A DNA stretch of 15,218 bases from Rhodospirillales bacterium (GCA_016187325.1 JACPJY010000192.1:1-15218), one strand, 5' to 3'. Numbered from the stretch's first letter, positions 5,431-13,318 are shown. Program-made: numbers and translations. Notes: generated from the letters alone by a model not told the origin.

Positions 5431-7370
5431 CTAGCCGGCGGCCTCCATCGAGCCCTTCTCCAGCGCCATCAGCTCGCCCGTGCGCTCGAGCGTCTCCAAC
5501 GCCGCCCGGGCTTCCTGCTGGCGCGCCCACATGTCGGCGTAAACGCCGTGGCGGGCCAGCAGCGCCCCGTGCCGGCCGCGCTCGACGATGCGACCGCCCT
5601 GCAGCACCAGGATCTCGTCGGCGTCGATCACGGTCGACAGCCGATGGGCGATGGTCAGCGTCGTGCGCTCGGCCGAGACCTCGCGCAGGCTCTTCAGGAT
5701 TTCCTGCTCGGTATGGCTGTCCAAGGCCGAGGTCGCCTCGTCGAAGACCAGGATGCGCGGCTGCTTCAAGATGGTGCGGGCGATGGCGACGCGCTGCTTC
5801 TCGCCTCCCGAGAGCTTGAGGCCGCGCTCGCCGACGGTCGAGGAGTATCCTTCCGGCAAGCTCATGACGAAGTCGTGGATGCGCGCCAGCCTGGCGGCGT
5901 GCTCGATCTCCGATGGCGTCGCGCCGGGCTTGCCGTAGGCGATGTTGTAATAAATGGTGTCGTTGAACAGCACCGTATCCTGCGGCACCATGCCGATGAC
6001 GGTGCGCAAGGACGCCTGCGTGACGTCGCGGATGTCCTGGCCGTCGATCAGCACCCGCCCCTGGCTCACGTCGTAGAACCGGAACAGCAGCCGCGCAATT
6101 GTCGACTTGCCGGAGCCCGAAGGCCCAACGATAGCCACGGTCCTGCCGGGCGCGACGGCGAACGACACGTCGTCGAGCACCGGACGCCGCGCGTCGTAGG
6201 CGAAGGAGACGCCCTCGAACACCACCTCACCGCCGCCGATCCTGAGCGCCGGCGCCGCCGGCTTGTCCTCGACCTCGGCCTCTTTGTCCAGCAGCACGAA
6301 CATGGTCTCCATGTCGGTCAGCGACTGCTTGATCTCGCGGTAGACGAAGCCGAGGAAGTTCAACGGCAGGAAAAGCTGGATCAGATAGGCGTTAACCAGC
6401 ACGAAATCGCCGATGGTCATGGTGCCGCCAACGACACCGTACCCGGCCATGATCATGACGATGGTAACGCCGATGGCGATCACCGAGCCCTGGCCGACGT
6501 TGAGGAGCGACAGCGTCGTCTTGCTCTTGACGGCAGCCCGCTCATAGGCGCGGAGCGAGGCGTCGAAGCGCTTCGCCTCGTGATCCTCGTTGCCGAAGTA
6601 TTTGACGGTCTCGAAGTTGAGCAGGCTGTCGATGGCGCGGGTGTTGGCCTCGCTGTCGGTCTCGTTCATCGCCCGGCGGAACTTGATCCGCCATTCGGTG
6701 ACGACCAAAGTCCAGGTGATGTAGGTGCCCATGGTGATGAAGGTGACGAGGGCGAACCAGCCGCCGTAGAGCGCCCCCATGATGGCGCACACCAGCGCGA
6801 TCTCGAACAGCGTCGGGATGACGTTGAACAGCATGAACGAGAGCAGGAACTCGATGCCCTTGGTGCCGCGCTCGACGGCGCGGGCGACGCCGCCGGTCTT
6901 GCGGTCGAGGTGGAAGCGCAGGCTGAGGGCGTGCAGGTGCTGAAACACCTTCAGCCCGGCCAGCCGGATCGCCCGCTGGGCGACGCGCGCGAACACCGCG
7001 TCGCGGAGCTCGCCGAAGGCCTCAGCCCGGCCAGCCGGATCGCCCGCTGGGCGACGCGCGCGAACACCGCGTCGCGGAGCTCGCCGAAGGCCTGCGCCAG
7101 GATGCGCACGATCCCGTAGCCGATCAGCAGGCCGACCGGCACCGCCACCACGGCGCCGGCTCCGGCGCCGAGCGCGTCGACGGCGTACTTGTAGAACACC
7201 GGCACCGTGACGTTGGTGACCTTGGCCAGCGCCAGCAGCACCATCGCGGCGACGACGCGGAGGCGGATTTCCGTTTCGCCGGTGGGCCACAAATAGGGCA
7301 TCAGGGTGCGCAGCGTGCGGATGTCGTTGCGGGGGCCCGAGCGGGCGGTCGTCGAGGTTCTCGGTCTCAT
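5431..7370 (-). pseudogene. Atm1/HMT1-type ABC exporter (permease-ATPase fusion), frameshifted by a tandem duplication
   Basis: The gene codes for a half-transporter of the Atm1/heavy-metal exporter type, which in other organisms exports glutathione-linked sulfur or metal compounds across the inner membrane. The N-terminal frame starts at 7370 (MRPRTSTTARSGPRND) and ends at a TGA at 6951-6953 after 139 residues. The rest lies in another frame down to 5431. A perfect 71-bp tandem duplication (6951-7093) causes the switch; removing one copy joins the frames exactly and gives 622 residues. In that restored protein: membrane helices about 36-330, including the family words VPVFYKYAVDAL, LRFHLDRKTGG, NFETVKYFGNE and PLNFLGFVYREI; Walker A GPSGSGKST (392-400); Q-loop Gln440; signature LSGGEKQR (496-503); Walker B ILVFDEATSALD (516-527); H-loop His552. 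All catalytic residues are intact, which argues for a recent event or an assembly error. A GTG at 6948 lies two bases beyond the new stop, in the downstream frame, so restart is conceivable. The frame extending upstream to 7506 is out of register with the true N-terminus. Confidence 0.88.
6951..7093. repeat. Perfect 71-bp tandem duplication
   Basis: The stretch 6951-7022 recurs without mismatch at 7022-7093, an offset of 71 bp. Flanking bases differ on both sides (6950 against 7021, and 7023 against 7094), so the copy boundaries are sharp. Since 71 is not a multiple of three, the host exporter gene is frameshifted. The unit encodes roughly residues 94-117 of the restored transporter, FGELRDAVFARVAQRAIRLAGL. 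Confidence 0.95.
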
Positions 7371-7628
7371 GGCGTAAATCCATCAAATGGACCCGGGGGC
7401 CGGAATGCCGCCCGGCGGGGTGGGGAGCCGAGTTTAGCGGCCGTCGCCGCCGTTGGCACGGGCCAAGGAATCCCGGAATTCCGCGGCTCGGCGACAAAAA
7501 TGACAAAACCCGTAAGGTTTGTGCAAGGTTGACATTCTACACTCCGGTCCGGCTCCACGTCGGCTCGCCGCGGGAGTCTGATTTCGTTTGGCGGTTGGTC
7601 GGCGTACGAGTGGATATCGAGGGGATAT
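7371..7628. promoter_or_regulatory. Divergent intergenic region between ABC exporter and response regulator
   Basis: These 258 bp hold no gene. On the plus strand a perfect TTGACA (7529-7534) could be a -35, though the bases 17 bp further on are a poor -10. Just before it lies a small dyad, AAACC (7506-7510) with GGTTT (7516-7520), and two 9-bp direct words beginning GACAAAA (7493 and 7502). GAGGGG at 7619-7624 is the ribosome site of the response regulator. On the minus strand I see neither a convincing promoter nor a strong ribosome site for the exporter. Confidence 0.35.
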
Positions 7629-8159
7629 ATGGTGGCCACCGGCTACAACTTCGAGAAAGTCTCGGTCCTGGTCTGCGACGACAGCCGGCAGATCCGATCG
7701 CTGATTAAGACCTGCCTGATGACCTTCGGCGTCAAGAGGATCGCCGAGGCCACCAACGCCGACGAGGGCTTCGCCAAGCTGATCGAGCACAAGCCGGACC
7801 TGGTGATCACCGACTGGAACATGCCGCCGACCAGCGGCCTCGAGCTGGTCCGCCGCATCCGCCAGAGCGACGACAGCCCCGATCCCTACGTGCCGATCAT
7901 CATGCTCACCGGCCACACCGAGCTGGGGCGCGTCAAGACCGCCCGCGACAACGGCGTGTCGTCATTCCTAGCCAAGCCGATGAGCGTGGACTCGCTCTAC
8001 AAGCGCATCGTCAACCTGGTCGAGGACCACCGCCCGTTCATCCGCTCGGGCGATTTCTTCGGCCCCGACCGCCGCTTCAACGCTACCGTCCCGTTCGGCG
8101 GCGACGAGCGTCGCGGTGGCGCCGCCAACGCCCCGGCCGCGGCCACCGCCGCCGCCTGA
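7629..8159 (+). CDS. CheY-like single-domain response regulator
   Basis: The 176-residue product is a receiver domain without a DNA-binding or enzymatic output domain, so it probably acts by protein contact in a phosphorelay. Receiver residues are all present: acidic pair Asp17-Asp18 (VCDDS), phosphoacceptor Asp62 (ITDWNMP), Thr94 (MLTGH) and Lys116 (FLAKP). The domain covers about 10-132. A C-terminal tail follows, with the motif RSGDFFGPDRRF (139-150) seen in a set of alphaproteobacterial CheY-like proteins, then an Ala/Gly-rich disordered end. GAGGGG at 7619-7624, 4 nt before the ATG, supports the start. No histidine kinase lies nearby. Proximity to fliL hints at motility but does not prove it. 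Confidence 0.9.
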   Translation: MVATGYNFEKVSVLVCDDSRQIRSLIKTCLMTFGVKRIAEATNADEGFAKLIEHKPDLVITDWNMPPTSGLELVRRIRQSDDSPDPYVPIIMLTGHTELGRVKTARDNGVSSFLAKPMSVDSLYKRIVNLVEDHRPFIRSGDFFGPDRRFNATVPFGGDERRGGAANAPAAATAAA

Positions 8160-8181
8160 TTTCCGCCGCTTCGGTCGAACC

Positions 8182-8562
8182 TCACCCCGGCGGCGGCCAG
8201 GCCAGGAACACCACCGCCATCACCGTCTCGCAGGCGAGATAGACCAACGTCATCGGCGACGGCCAGCCGTCGACGACGATCGAATAGGCCCTGGCGACGA
8301 CCAGCGCCGCCATCACCACGCCGAGGCCGATCACCGCCAGCCGCGCCCGCTCCACGTCCCAACACGCCCACAGGGCGACGGCGCCGAGAGCCGCCATCAT
8401 GGCATTGAGGGCGCGCAGGTGGTTCTTGGCGTCGACCGTCTCGGCGATCAGCCACGTCGTGCCCTCGTCCTTGCGCACCACGTTCATCAGCCCCGGCACC
8501 AGCAGGCTGAGGCCTAGCAATCCCAGCAGGCCCCACAACACGATCTTGTGGGCGAGCGTCAT
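8182..8562 (-). CDS. Small integral membrane protein, DUF4345-like
   Basis: The 126-residue product is strongly hydrophobic, with four likely membrane segments at about 7-25, 51-68, 75-92 and 103-121. The second half (AYSIVVDGWPSP...LACETVMAVVFLAW) resembles the DUF4345 family of four-helix membrane proteins, whose function is unknown. The ATG at 8562 overlaps the stop of the upstream lyase gene as ATGA, which indicates translational coupling, and fixes the start. It is the last gene of the guaA unit. The family assignment is from pattern memory only. Confidence 0.75.
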   Translation of the reverse strand: MTLAHKIVLWGLLGLLGLSLLVPGLMNVVRKDEGTTWLIAETVDAKNHLRALNAMMAALGAVALWACWDVERARLAVIGLGVVMAALVVARAYSIVVDGWPSPMTLVYLACETVMAVVFLAWPPPG

Positions 8563-9932
8563 GGCGACCGCCGCCGGCGCCGCGCAGTTTTTCCCGCCGC
8601 GAGAACCTTGTCGACGAAGGCCGTCGAAAGCCCGGTGTAGGCCTCCGGGTCCAACAGCGCCCGGATCTGCTTCTCCGTCAGCGCCTTCCTCACCGCCGGC
8701 GCCTTGCACAGCGCCTCGATCAGCGGCACGCCGTTGTCCAAGACTTCGGCGCACGCATGGTGGACCACGTCGTGGGCTTTCTGGCGGCCGATGGATTGCG
8801 CCAAGCGCATCATCACGGCTTCCGACAGCAACAGCCCGCGGGTGGCGTCGAGGTTGCGGCGCATGGCGGCCTTGTTGACGGTGAGCCCGGCGACGACGGC
8901 CGTGGTCTTGCGGATCGCCGCGTCGGTCATGCAGAAGAGCCTGGGCATGAATTCGCGCTCGGCCTGCAGGCCGATCTTGAACCGCTCGTGCTCGGCGACC
9001 AGGCCCGAGAACGCCTGGGCGAGGCAGCCGGCGACGGCGCGGCTGAGGGCGACGATGGTCTCCGACGTCGCCGGATTGCGCTTGTGCGGCATGGTCGAGG
9101 AGCCGACGTTGCCCTCCAGATTCGGCTCCTCGAGCTCGCCGATCTCGGTGCGCTGCAGAACGCACACTTCGTTGGCGATCTTGCCGCAGGTGCCGGCGGC
9201 CAGCGCCAATACGCTTGCCGCCTCGGCGTAGCCGTCGCGGGCGGTGTGCCAGCAGATGTCGGGCAGGCCGAGGCCGAGCGCCCGCATCATCCGCGCCTGC
9301 ACGGCCATGCCGTCCTTGCCGAGCGAGGCGAGGGTGCCGACGGCGCCGGCGAACTGCCCGACCAGCACTCGCGGCCGGCACTCGGCCAGGCGCTGGCGAT
9401 GACGGCGGACTTCCGCCAGCCACACGGCGAGCTTGTAGCCGAAGGTGATGGGCAGCGCTTGCTGGCCGTGGGTGCGGCCGGCCATCGGTGTCGAGCGGTG
9501 CCGGCGGGCGAGGCGAGCCAGCGCCCGTTCGAGCGCCTTCAGCCCGCCGTCGATCTCGGCGAAGGCGTCCTTCAACTGCAGCACGGTGCCGGTGTCCATG
9601 ATGTCCTGGGTGGTGGCGCCCCAGTGCACGAACTCGCCAGCGCCGCCGCGGCACTTCGCCGCCATGGCGCGCACCAGCGGCATGATCGGGTGCTTGGTGC
9701 GGTCCATCTCGCGCTTCAGCGCCGCGAGGTCGTAAAGTTTAGCCTCGGCGACGCGGGCGATCTCGCGCGCCGCCGCCTTCGGAACGATTCCCGCCGCCAC
9801 CTCGGCCTTGGCCAGCGCGGCTTCCGCGTCGAGCCAGGTCTGCAGGGTGTTGTCGTCGGAGAACACCTGTCGCATCCTCGGCGTCGAGAACTGGTCGCCG
9901 AACAACGCGCTGTCGATGACGGTGGCGGGCAT
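8559..9932 (-). CDS. Adenylosuccinate lyase / PcaB family enzyme (fumarase superfamily)
   Basis: The 457-residue product belongs to the aspartase/fumarase superfamily, whose members make or break a C-N or C-C/C-O bond beside a carboxylate, in homotetramers. Conserved blocks are present: FVHWGATTQDIMDTG (101-115), GRTHGQQALPITFG with His155, and the superfamily signature GSSTMPHKRNP (277-287), whose flexible serine loop supplies the catalytic base. A C-terminal ADSL_C-like helical region (about 365-445) follows. The sequence style (VFSDDNTLQTWLDAEAALAKAE, HPIMPLVRAMA) is closer to PcaB-like 3-carboxymuconate cycloisomerases and unassigned 'adenylosuccinate lyase family' proteins than to housekeeping PurB, so the substrate is left open. 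GGAGGA at 9941-9946, 8 nt upstream, fixes the ATG at 9932. Fifteen bases separate it from the methyltransferase gene upstream. Confidence 0.85.
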   Translation of the reverse strand: MPATVIDSALFGDQFSTPRMRQVFSDDNTLQTWLDAEAALAKAEVAAGIVPKAAAREIARVAEAKLYDLAALKREMDRTKHPIMPLVRAMAAKCRGGAGEFVHWGATTQDIMDTGTVLQLKDAFAEIDGGLKALERALARLARRHRSTPMAGRTHGQQALPITFGYKLAVWLAEVRRHRQRLAECRPRVLVGQFAGAVGTLASLGKDGMAVQARMMRALGLGLPDICWHTARDGYAEAASVLALAAGTCGKIANEVCVLQRTEIGELEEPNLEGNVGSSTMPHKRNPATSETIVALSRAVAGCLAQAFSGLVAEHERFKIGLQAEREFMPRLFCMTDAAIRKTTAVVAGLTVNKAAMRRNLDATRGLLLSEAVMMRLAQSIGRQKAHDVVHHACAEVLDNGVPLIEALCKAPAVRKALTEKQIRALLDPEAYTGLSTAFVDKVLAAGKTARRRRRSP

Positions 9933-9947
9933 AACGGCGATCCTCCG

Positions 9948-10721
9948 TTACTTTTCCGTGCGGCCGTCGGCGGCGAGATGGCGCTCGACGTTGGTTGCAT
10001 TGACGCCCGCCGCCTCGACATAGGCGTAGAAGCTCAAATGCGGCAGCGGTAGCGGGAATGGCGAGCGCCGCATCGTGACGCGCTCGAAGAAATGGCGCAC
10101 CACGGCGAGGATTTCGTCCATGGTGTTGAGGTGCTCATGCCGCATCAGCACGCCGTAGTCAAGGCCGTGCTCGAGGTAGAACGCGAGCCCGGTGCCGGCG
10201 CGCCAACCCAGCCACCACGCGGCCTCGCCTTCGCACGGGATGCCGGCCTGGAACAGGCCGCCGTCGGCGAGGTGCCGGCACGCCAGCGCCAACTCGCGCG
10301 GCAGGTCGGCCATGTGCTCGAGTACGGCGACGGAAATCACCCGGTCGTAGGTCTTGCCGTCCTCGATGTCGGCGAGACGCTGGTAGATGCGGCCGACAGC
10401 GCGCTTTTCCGGCGCGTCGCGCAAGAGCGCCTCGAACGGCTCGACCACGTCGTAGACGGCGAAGCCGCGCTCGTGCCTGAGGTGGTTGAGATTGCCGGCG
10501 CCGAGCTCGAGGATACGCGCATTCGCGAACGAGCCCGCCGCTGCCGCCACCCGCCGGTGCATCCAGCCTTCCAGCCGCTGCGCCAGCGCGCTCGCCGGGT
10601 CGGTGCCGGCGCGGTTGGCGACGTAGGCGCGCTCGTAGATTTCCCGGAATCTGGCGTCGAGGGCGGGTCTCTCCTTCGGGAACCTGCCGATGATCGGATC
10701 GATGGCGCTCATCGTCGGCAC
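9948..10721 (-). CDS. Class I SAM-dependent methyltransferase
   Basis: The 257-residue product has a Rossmann methyltransferase core: motif I ILELGAGNLNHL (70-81), an acidic strand end DVVEPFE (91-97), YDRVISVAVLEHMADL (125-140) in the position of motif IV and its helix, and LADGGLFQAGIP (151-162) in the position of post-IV. The substrate cannot be told; similar proteins methylate small molecules or sugar precursors. A GTG start at 10721 is preferred: the GGGAG inside the end of guaA (on the minus strand, near 10727-10731) is 4 nt from it, against 13 nt from the ATG at 10712. Only one base separates it from the guaA stop codon, so co-translation with guaA is likely. Confidence 0.83.
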   Translation of the reverse strand: MPTMSAIDPIIGRFPKERPALDARFREIYERAYVANRAGTDPASALAQRLEGWMHRRVAAAAGSFANARILELGAGNLNHLRHERGFAVYDVVEPFEALLRDAPEKRAVGRIYQRLADIEDGKTYDRVISVAVLEHMADLPRELALACRHLADGGLFQAGIPCEGEAAWWLGWRAGTGLAFYLEHGLDYGVLMRHEHLNTMDEILAVVRHFFERVTMRRSPFPLPLPHLSFYAYVEAAGVNATNVERHLAADGRTEK

Positions 10722-10722
10722 G

Positions 10723-12324
10723 CTACTCCCATTCTATGGTCCCCGGCGGCTTCGAGGTGACGTCGTAGACGACTCGGTTGACGCCCTTGACCTCGTTGAC
10801 GATGCGGCTGGCCGCGCGGCCGAGGAAGTCCATCTCGAACGGGTAGAAGTCGGCGGTCATGCCGTCGGTGGAGGTGACGGCGCGCAAGGCGAGCACGAAG
10901 TCGTAGGTGCGGGCATCGCCCATGACGCCGACCGTCAGCACCGGCAGCAGCACCGCGAACGCCTGCCAGATGTCGTCGTAAAGCCCGGCCTTGCGGATTT
11001 CATCCAGGTAGATGGCGTCGGCCCGGCGCAGGATCGCGAGCTTCTGCGCCGTCACCTCGCCGGGCACCCGGATGGCGAGGCCGGGGCCGGGGAACGGGTG
11101 GCGGCCGACCAGCGCATCGGGCAGGCCGAGCTCGCGCCCGAGCGCCCGCACCTCGTCCTTGAAGAGTTCCCTGAGCGGCTCCACCAGCTTCAATTTCATC
11201 CGTTCCGGAAGCCCGCCGACGTTGTGGTGCGATTTGATGGTCACCGACGGCCCGCCGGCGAACGACACGCTCTCGATGACGTCGGGATAGAGCGTGCCTT
11301 GGGCCAGGAACTCGGCGTCGCCGACCTTGCGCGCCTCCTCCTCGAACACGTCGATGAAGGTGGCGCCGATCATTTTCCGCTTCTCCTCCGGGTCCTCGAC
11401 TCCGGCGAGTTTGCGGAGGAACAACTCCGAGGCGTCGCGGGATATCAGCGGGATGTTGTAATGGCCGCGGAACACGTCGGCGACTTGTTTGGCCTCGCCC
11501 TGGCGCAACAGCCCGGTATCGACGAACACGCAGGTAAGCTGATCGTCGATGGCCTCGTGCAGCAGCGCCGCCACGACCGACGAATCGACGCCGCCGGAGA
11601 GGCCGCAGATCACGCGGCCTTTGCCGACTTGCTTCCTGATCCGCCTGATCGCGTCCTCTTTGAACGCCTTCATCGACCAGGTGCCGTCGCAGCCGGCCAC
11701 CCGGCGGGTGAAGTTCTCGAGTAGCTTGGCGCCGTCGGGGGTGTGGTGGACCTCCGGGTGGAACATGACGCCGTAGAAGCGGCGCTTGTCGTCGGCCAAT
11801 ACCGCGAACGGCGCGCCCTTCGATGTGGCGACCGGCTTGAAGCCCGGCGCCGGCTCGATCACCCGGTCGCCGTGGCTCATCCACACGCTCGGCCGGGCGC
11901 CCTTCTTCCACAGGCCGGCGAACAGTTTGCTCGCCCCGGTGACGCGCAAGCTGGCGCGGCCGAACTCGCGGGTGGCGCCCGCCTCGACGTGGCCGCCGAG
12001 CTGCGCCTGCATCGCCATCTGGCCGTAGCAGATGCCGAGCACCGGCACGCCGAGCGTCCACAGCGCGTCCGGCGCCCGCGGGGTGCCGGCCTGGTGCACC
12101 GACGCCGGGCCGCCCGACAGGATCACCGCCTTCGGCTGGAAGGATTTGAGGAACGCGTCGTCGACGCGGTCGTAGGGGTGGATCTCGGAGTAGACCCCGG
12201 ATTCGCGCACCCGGCGGGCGATCAGCTGCGTCACCTGCGAGCCGAAATCGACGATCAGCACGCGTTCGGAGTGGGGGTCGGCGCGGGGGGGGGCGGTACG
12301 GCGATCGGTCCGGGATTTAGCCAT
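10723..12324 (-). CDS. guaA: GMP synthase (glutamine-hydrolysing)
   Basis: GuaA converts XMP to GMP using ATP and ammonia released from glutamine, the last step of de novo GMP synthesis in the cytosol. The 533-residue product is full length. The class I glutamine amidotransferase domain comes first (about 20-210), with nucleophile Cys99 in VLGICYGQ and the His189/Glu191 pair in FHPEVHHT. The PP-loop ATP pyrophosphatase follows, with GLSGGVDSSV (241-250), and then the GuaA dimerisation domain ending in the typical KPPGTIEWE. The start at 12324 gives a normal length; an open extension to 12534 adds 70 residues of atypical composition and is not favoured. The site upstream (AGGCGG, 8 nt away) is modest. 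It is the first gene of a four-gene minus-strand unit. Confidence 0.96.
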   Translation of the reverse strand: MAKSRTDRRTAPPRADPHSERVLIVDFGSQVTQLIARRVRESGVYSEIHPYDRVDDAFLKSFQPKAVILSGGPASVHQAGTPRAPDALWTLGVPVLGICYGQMAMQAQLGGHVEAGATREFGRASLRVTGASKLFAGLWKKGARPSVWMSHGDRVIEPAPGFKPVATSKGAPFAVLADDKRRFYGVMFHPEVHHTPDGAKLLENFTRRVAGCDGTWSMKAFKEDAIRRIRKQVGKGRVICGLSGGVDSSVVAALLHEAIDDQLTCVFVDTGLLRQGEAKQVADVFRGHYNIPLISRDASELFLRKLAGVEDPEEKRKMIGATFIDVFEEEARKVGDAEFLAQGTLYPDVIESVSFAGGPSVTIKSHHNVGGLPERMKLKLVEPLRELFKDEVRALGRELGLPDALVGRHPFPGPGLAIRVPGEVTAQKLAILRRADAIYLDEIRKAGLYDDIWQAFAVLLPVLTVGVMGDARTYDFVLALRAVTSTDGMTADFYPFEMDFLGRAASRIVNEVKGVNRVVYDVTSKPPGTIEWE

Positions 12325-12540
12325 GGTGGCCGCCTGTTCTATCCGAGGGCCGGGGAAAAGGGAACAACGTTGGGGCGGCGACGGCATCGCACCCGCCGGG
12401 ACGGGCCAAGCCGTTGGCCGGCCTCGCGGATTCCCTGTCGCGGCGGGGCGGCGCGAGGAAATGTCCGCCAATGTACGCAAGTGTACGCATTTGCCCGCAT
12501 TTTTTCCCACTTTACCATGCAGCGAATTGGTCATAAGTAA
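12325..12540 (-). promoter_or_regulatory. guaA leader with 10-bp direct repeats
   Basis: The bases upstream of guaA contain four tandem 10-mers at 12460-12499: AATGTCCGCC, AATGTACGCA, AGTGTACGCA and TTTGCCCGCA, sharing the core TGTxCGC or TGCCCGC once per helical turn. Nearer the gene, a perfect hairpin pairs GGCCAA (12404-12409) with TTGGCC (12414-12419). No known purine riboswitch is recognised. The repeats look like a multi-site operator, or they may mark the 5' end of the transcript. Confidence 0.4.
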
Positions 12541-12695
12541 TTTAATAAAATAAACTATTAGTCTAACTGCCGGCCCCGCTGGCTGGCGCCAGGAAATAAC
12601 ATAAAAACCTAGATTATCGGAATATAATCCAATCCGCGGTGGGAGTCAAGGCCGAATATTGAACATCAGCGAAGACGGAACACAGCGATGCGGTC
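12541..12695. other. AT-rich intergenic stretch between guaA and parDE
   Basis: No gene is seen here. The composition falls well below that of the surroundings (runs such as TTTAATAAAATAAACTATTA at 12541-12560 and GGAATATAATCC near 12619-12630). A perfect 10-bp palindrome, CTGGCGCCAG, lies at 12583-12592. Promoters for guaA (minus) and parDE (plus) are expected in or beside this region, but apart from the parDE -10 I find no convincing hexamer pair. Low GC beside a toxin-antitoxin pair may indicate transferred DNA. Confidence 0.4.
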
Positions 12696-12697
12696 GT

Positions 12698-12737
12698 ATA
12701 ACAAAATTAGCGCTATTCTTGTTATCGGCGCTATAAT
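12698..12737 (+). promoter_or_regulatory. parDE promoter and operator dyad
   Basis: ATAACAA (12698-12704) and TTGTTAT (12719-12725) are perfect inverted arms around a central perfect palindrome, TAGCGCTA (12708-12715), giving a long dyad. A consensus -10, TATAAT, follows at 12732-12737, so the expected -35 position falls inside the dyad. This is the arrangement expected when ParD, a ribbon-helix-helix protein, represses its own promoter. The GCGCTAT word is also repeated directly at 12710 and 12728. Confidence 0.6.
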
Positions 12738-12770
12738 GTCGCTTCACGGCCCGGCACCGCAGGAGAACCC

Positions 12771-13031
12771 ATGAACATCTCGCTCAGCCAGCATTTCCGT
12801 AAGTTCGTCAAGGACACGCTCAAGGGCGGGCGCTTTAAGTCGGCGAGCGAGTTGGTGCGCGAGGGGCTGCGTTTGCTCGAGGAGCGCGAGACGCGGCTGG
12901 CGGTGTTGCGCCGCGAGATCGCCGTGGGACGCGACAGCGGCGACCCCATCGCCTACGACCCCGACGCCATCAAGCGCCGCGGCCGGGCGGCCTTGCAAAA
13001 GAGCGGGGAAACGCGGAGACGTAGGGCTTGA
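12771..13031 (+). CDS. parD: ParD-family antitoxin
   Basis: The 86-residue product matches ParD/CC2985-type antitoxins: an N-terminal ribbon-helix-helix DNA-binding part (MNISLSQHFRKFVKDTLKGGRFKSASELVREGLRLLEERE, residues 1-40, quoted here only as a region by its ends MNISLSQ and LLEERE) and a basic, probably flexible C-terminus that wraps the toxin. GRFKSASELVREGLRLLEE is the diagnostic helix pair. AGGAG at 12761-12765, 5 nt before the ATG, is a strong ribosome site. Its stop overlaps the toxin start by four bases (TTGA). It neutralises ParE and is inferred to repress the upstream promoter. Confidence 0.9.
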   Translation: MNISLSQHFRKFVKDTLKGGRFKSASELVREGLRLLEERETRLAVLRREIAVGRDSGDPIAYDPDAIKRRGRAALQKSGETRRRRA

Positions 13032-13318
13032 AGCGCCTGCAGGTCAGGCCGCGCGCGGCCGCTGACCTCGACGGCATCTGGTTGCACACCGCCCGCGAAG
13101 ACATCGCCGCCGCCGACCTGCTGATCGACCATTTCACGGAGATTTTCCGACTGCTCGTTCGGAACCCGCACATGGGCGCGGCGACGCCGGAGCTTGCCGA
13201 CGGGCTTCGCCGCTTCCCGGTGCGAGACTACGTCGTCTTCTATACCGTTGGAACGCGGGCAGTCGTCGTCGAGCGCGTATTGCACGGCGCCCGCGACATC
13301 GAAACCCTGTTCGGCTGA
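13028..13318 (+). CDS. parE: ParE/RelE-superfamily toxin
   Basis: The 96-residue product has the ParE pattern: an N-terminal strand VRPRAAADLDGIWLHTARED, a helical pair, NPHMGAATPELADGLRRFPV, then the strand block YVVFYTVG...AVVVERVLHGARDIETLF. ParE toxins commonly target DNA gyrase; others in the superfamily differ, so the target is inferred. The start is TTG at 13028, overlapping the parD stop, with GGAG at 13015-13018 nine bases upstream. A weak start coupled to antitoxin translation suits keeping toxin below antitoxin. The gene ends 17 bp from the convergent thiC stop and no terminator is visible between them. Confidence 0.9.
   Translation: MKRLQVRPRAAADLDGIWLHTAREDIAAADLLIDHFTEIFRLLVRNPHMGAATPELADGLRRFPVRDYVVFYTVGTRAVVVERVLHGARDIETLFG

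Noticed and set aside
5239..7119. Long plus-strand frame opposite the ABC exporter
   Set aside because: It is the antisense shadow of the transporter, with His/Asp/Arg/Gly-rich composition and no recognisable domain; it also crosses the terminator at 5368-5392.
7453..7475. Sigma-54 promoter beginning TTGGCACG upstream of the response regulator
   Set aside because: The -24 half fits, but the bases four positions further on (AAGGA) do not give the required TTGC -12 element.
7371..7506. N-terminal extension of the ABC exporter frame to 7506
   Set aside because: This frame is out of register with the true N-terminal part (7370 onward) and gives an Arg-rich shadow peptide. It appears continuous only because the 71-bp duplication shifts frames.
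8757..10052. Plus-strand frame opposite the lyase and methyltransferase genes
   Set aside because: It is a codon-bias shadow: the minus strand encodes two well-recognised enzymes with ribosome sites at their starts.
12325..12534. GuaA start at 12534
   Set aside because: The 70 extra residues are unlike GuaA N-termini and would run through the direct-repeat region. The ATG at 12324 gives a normal GuaA length.
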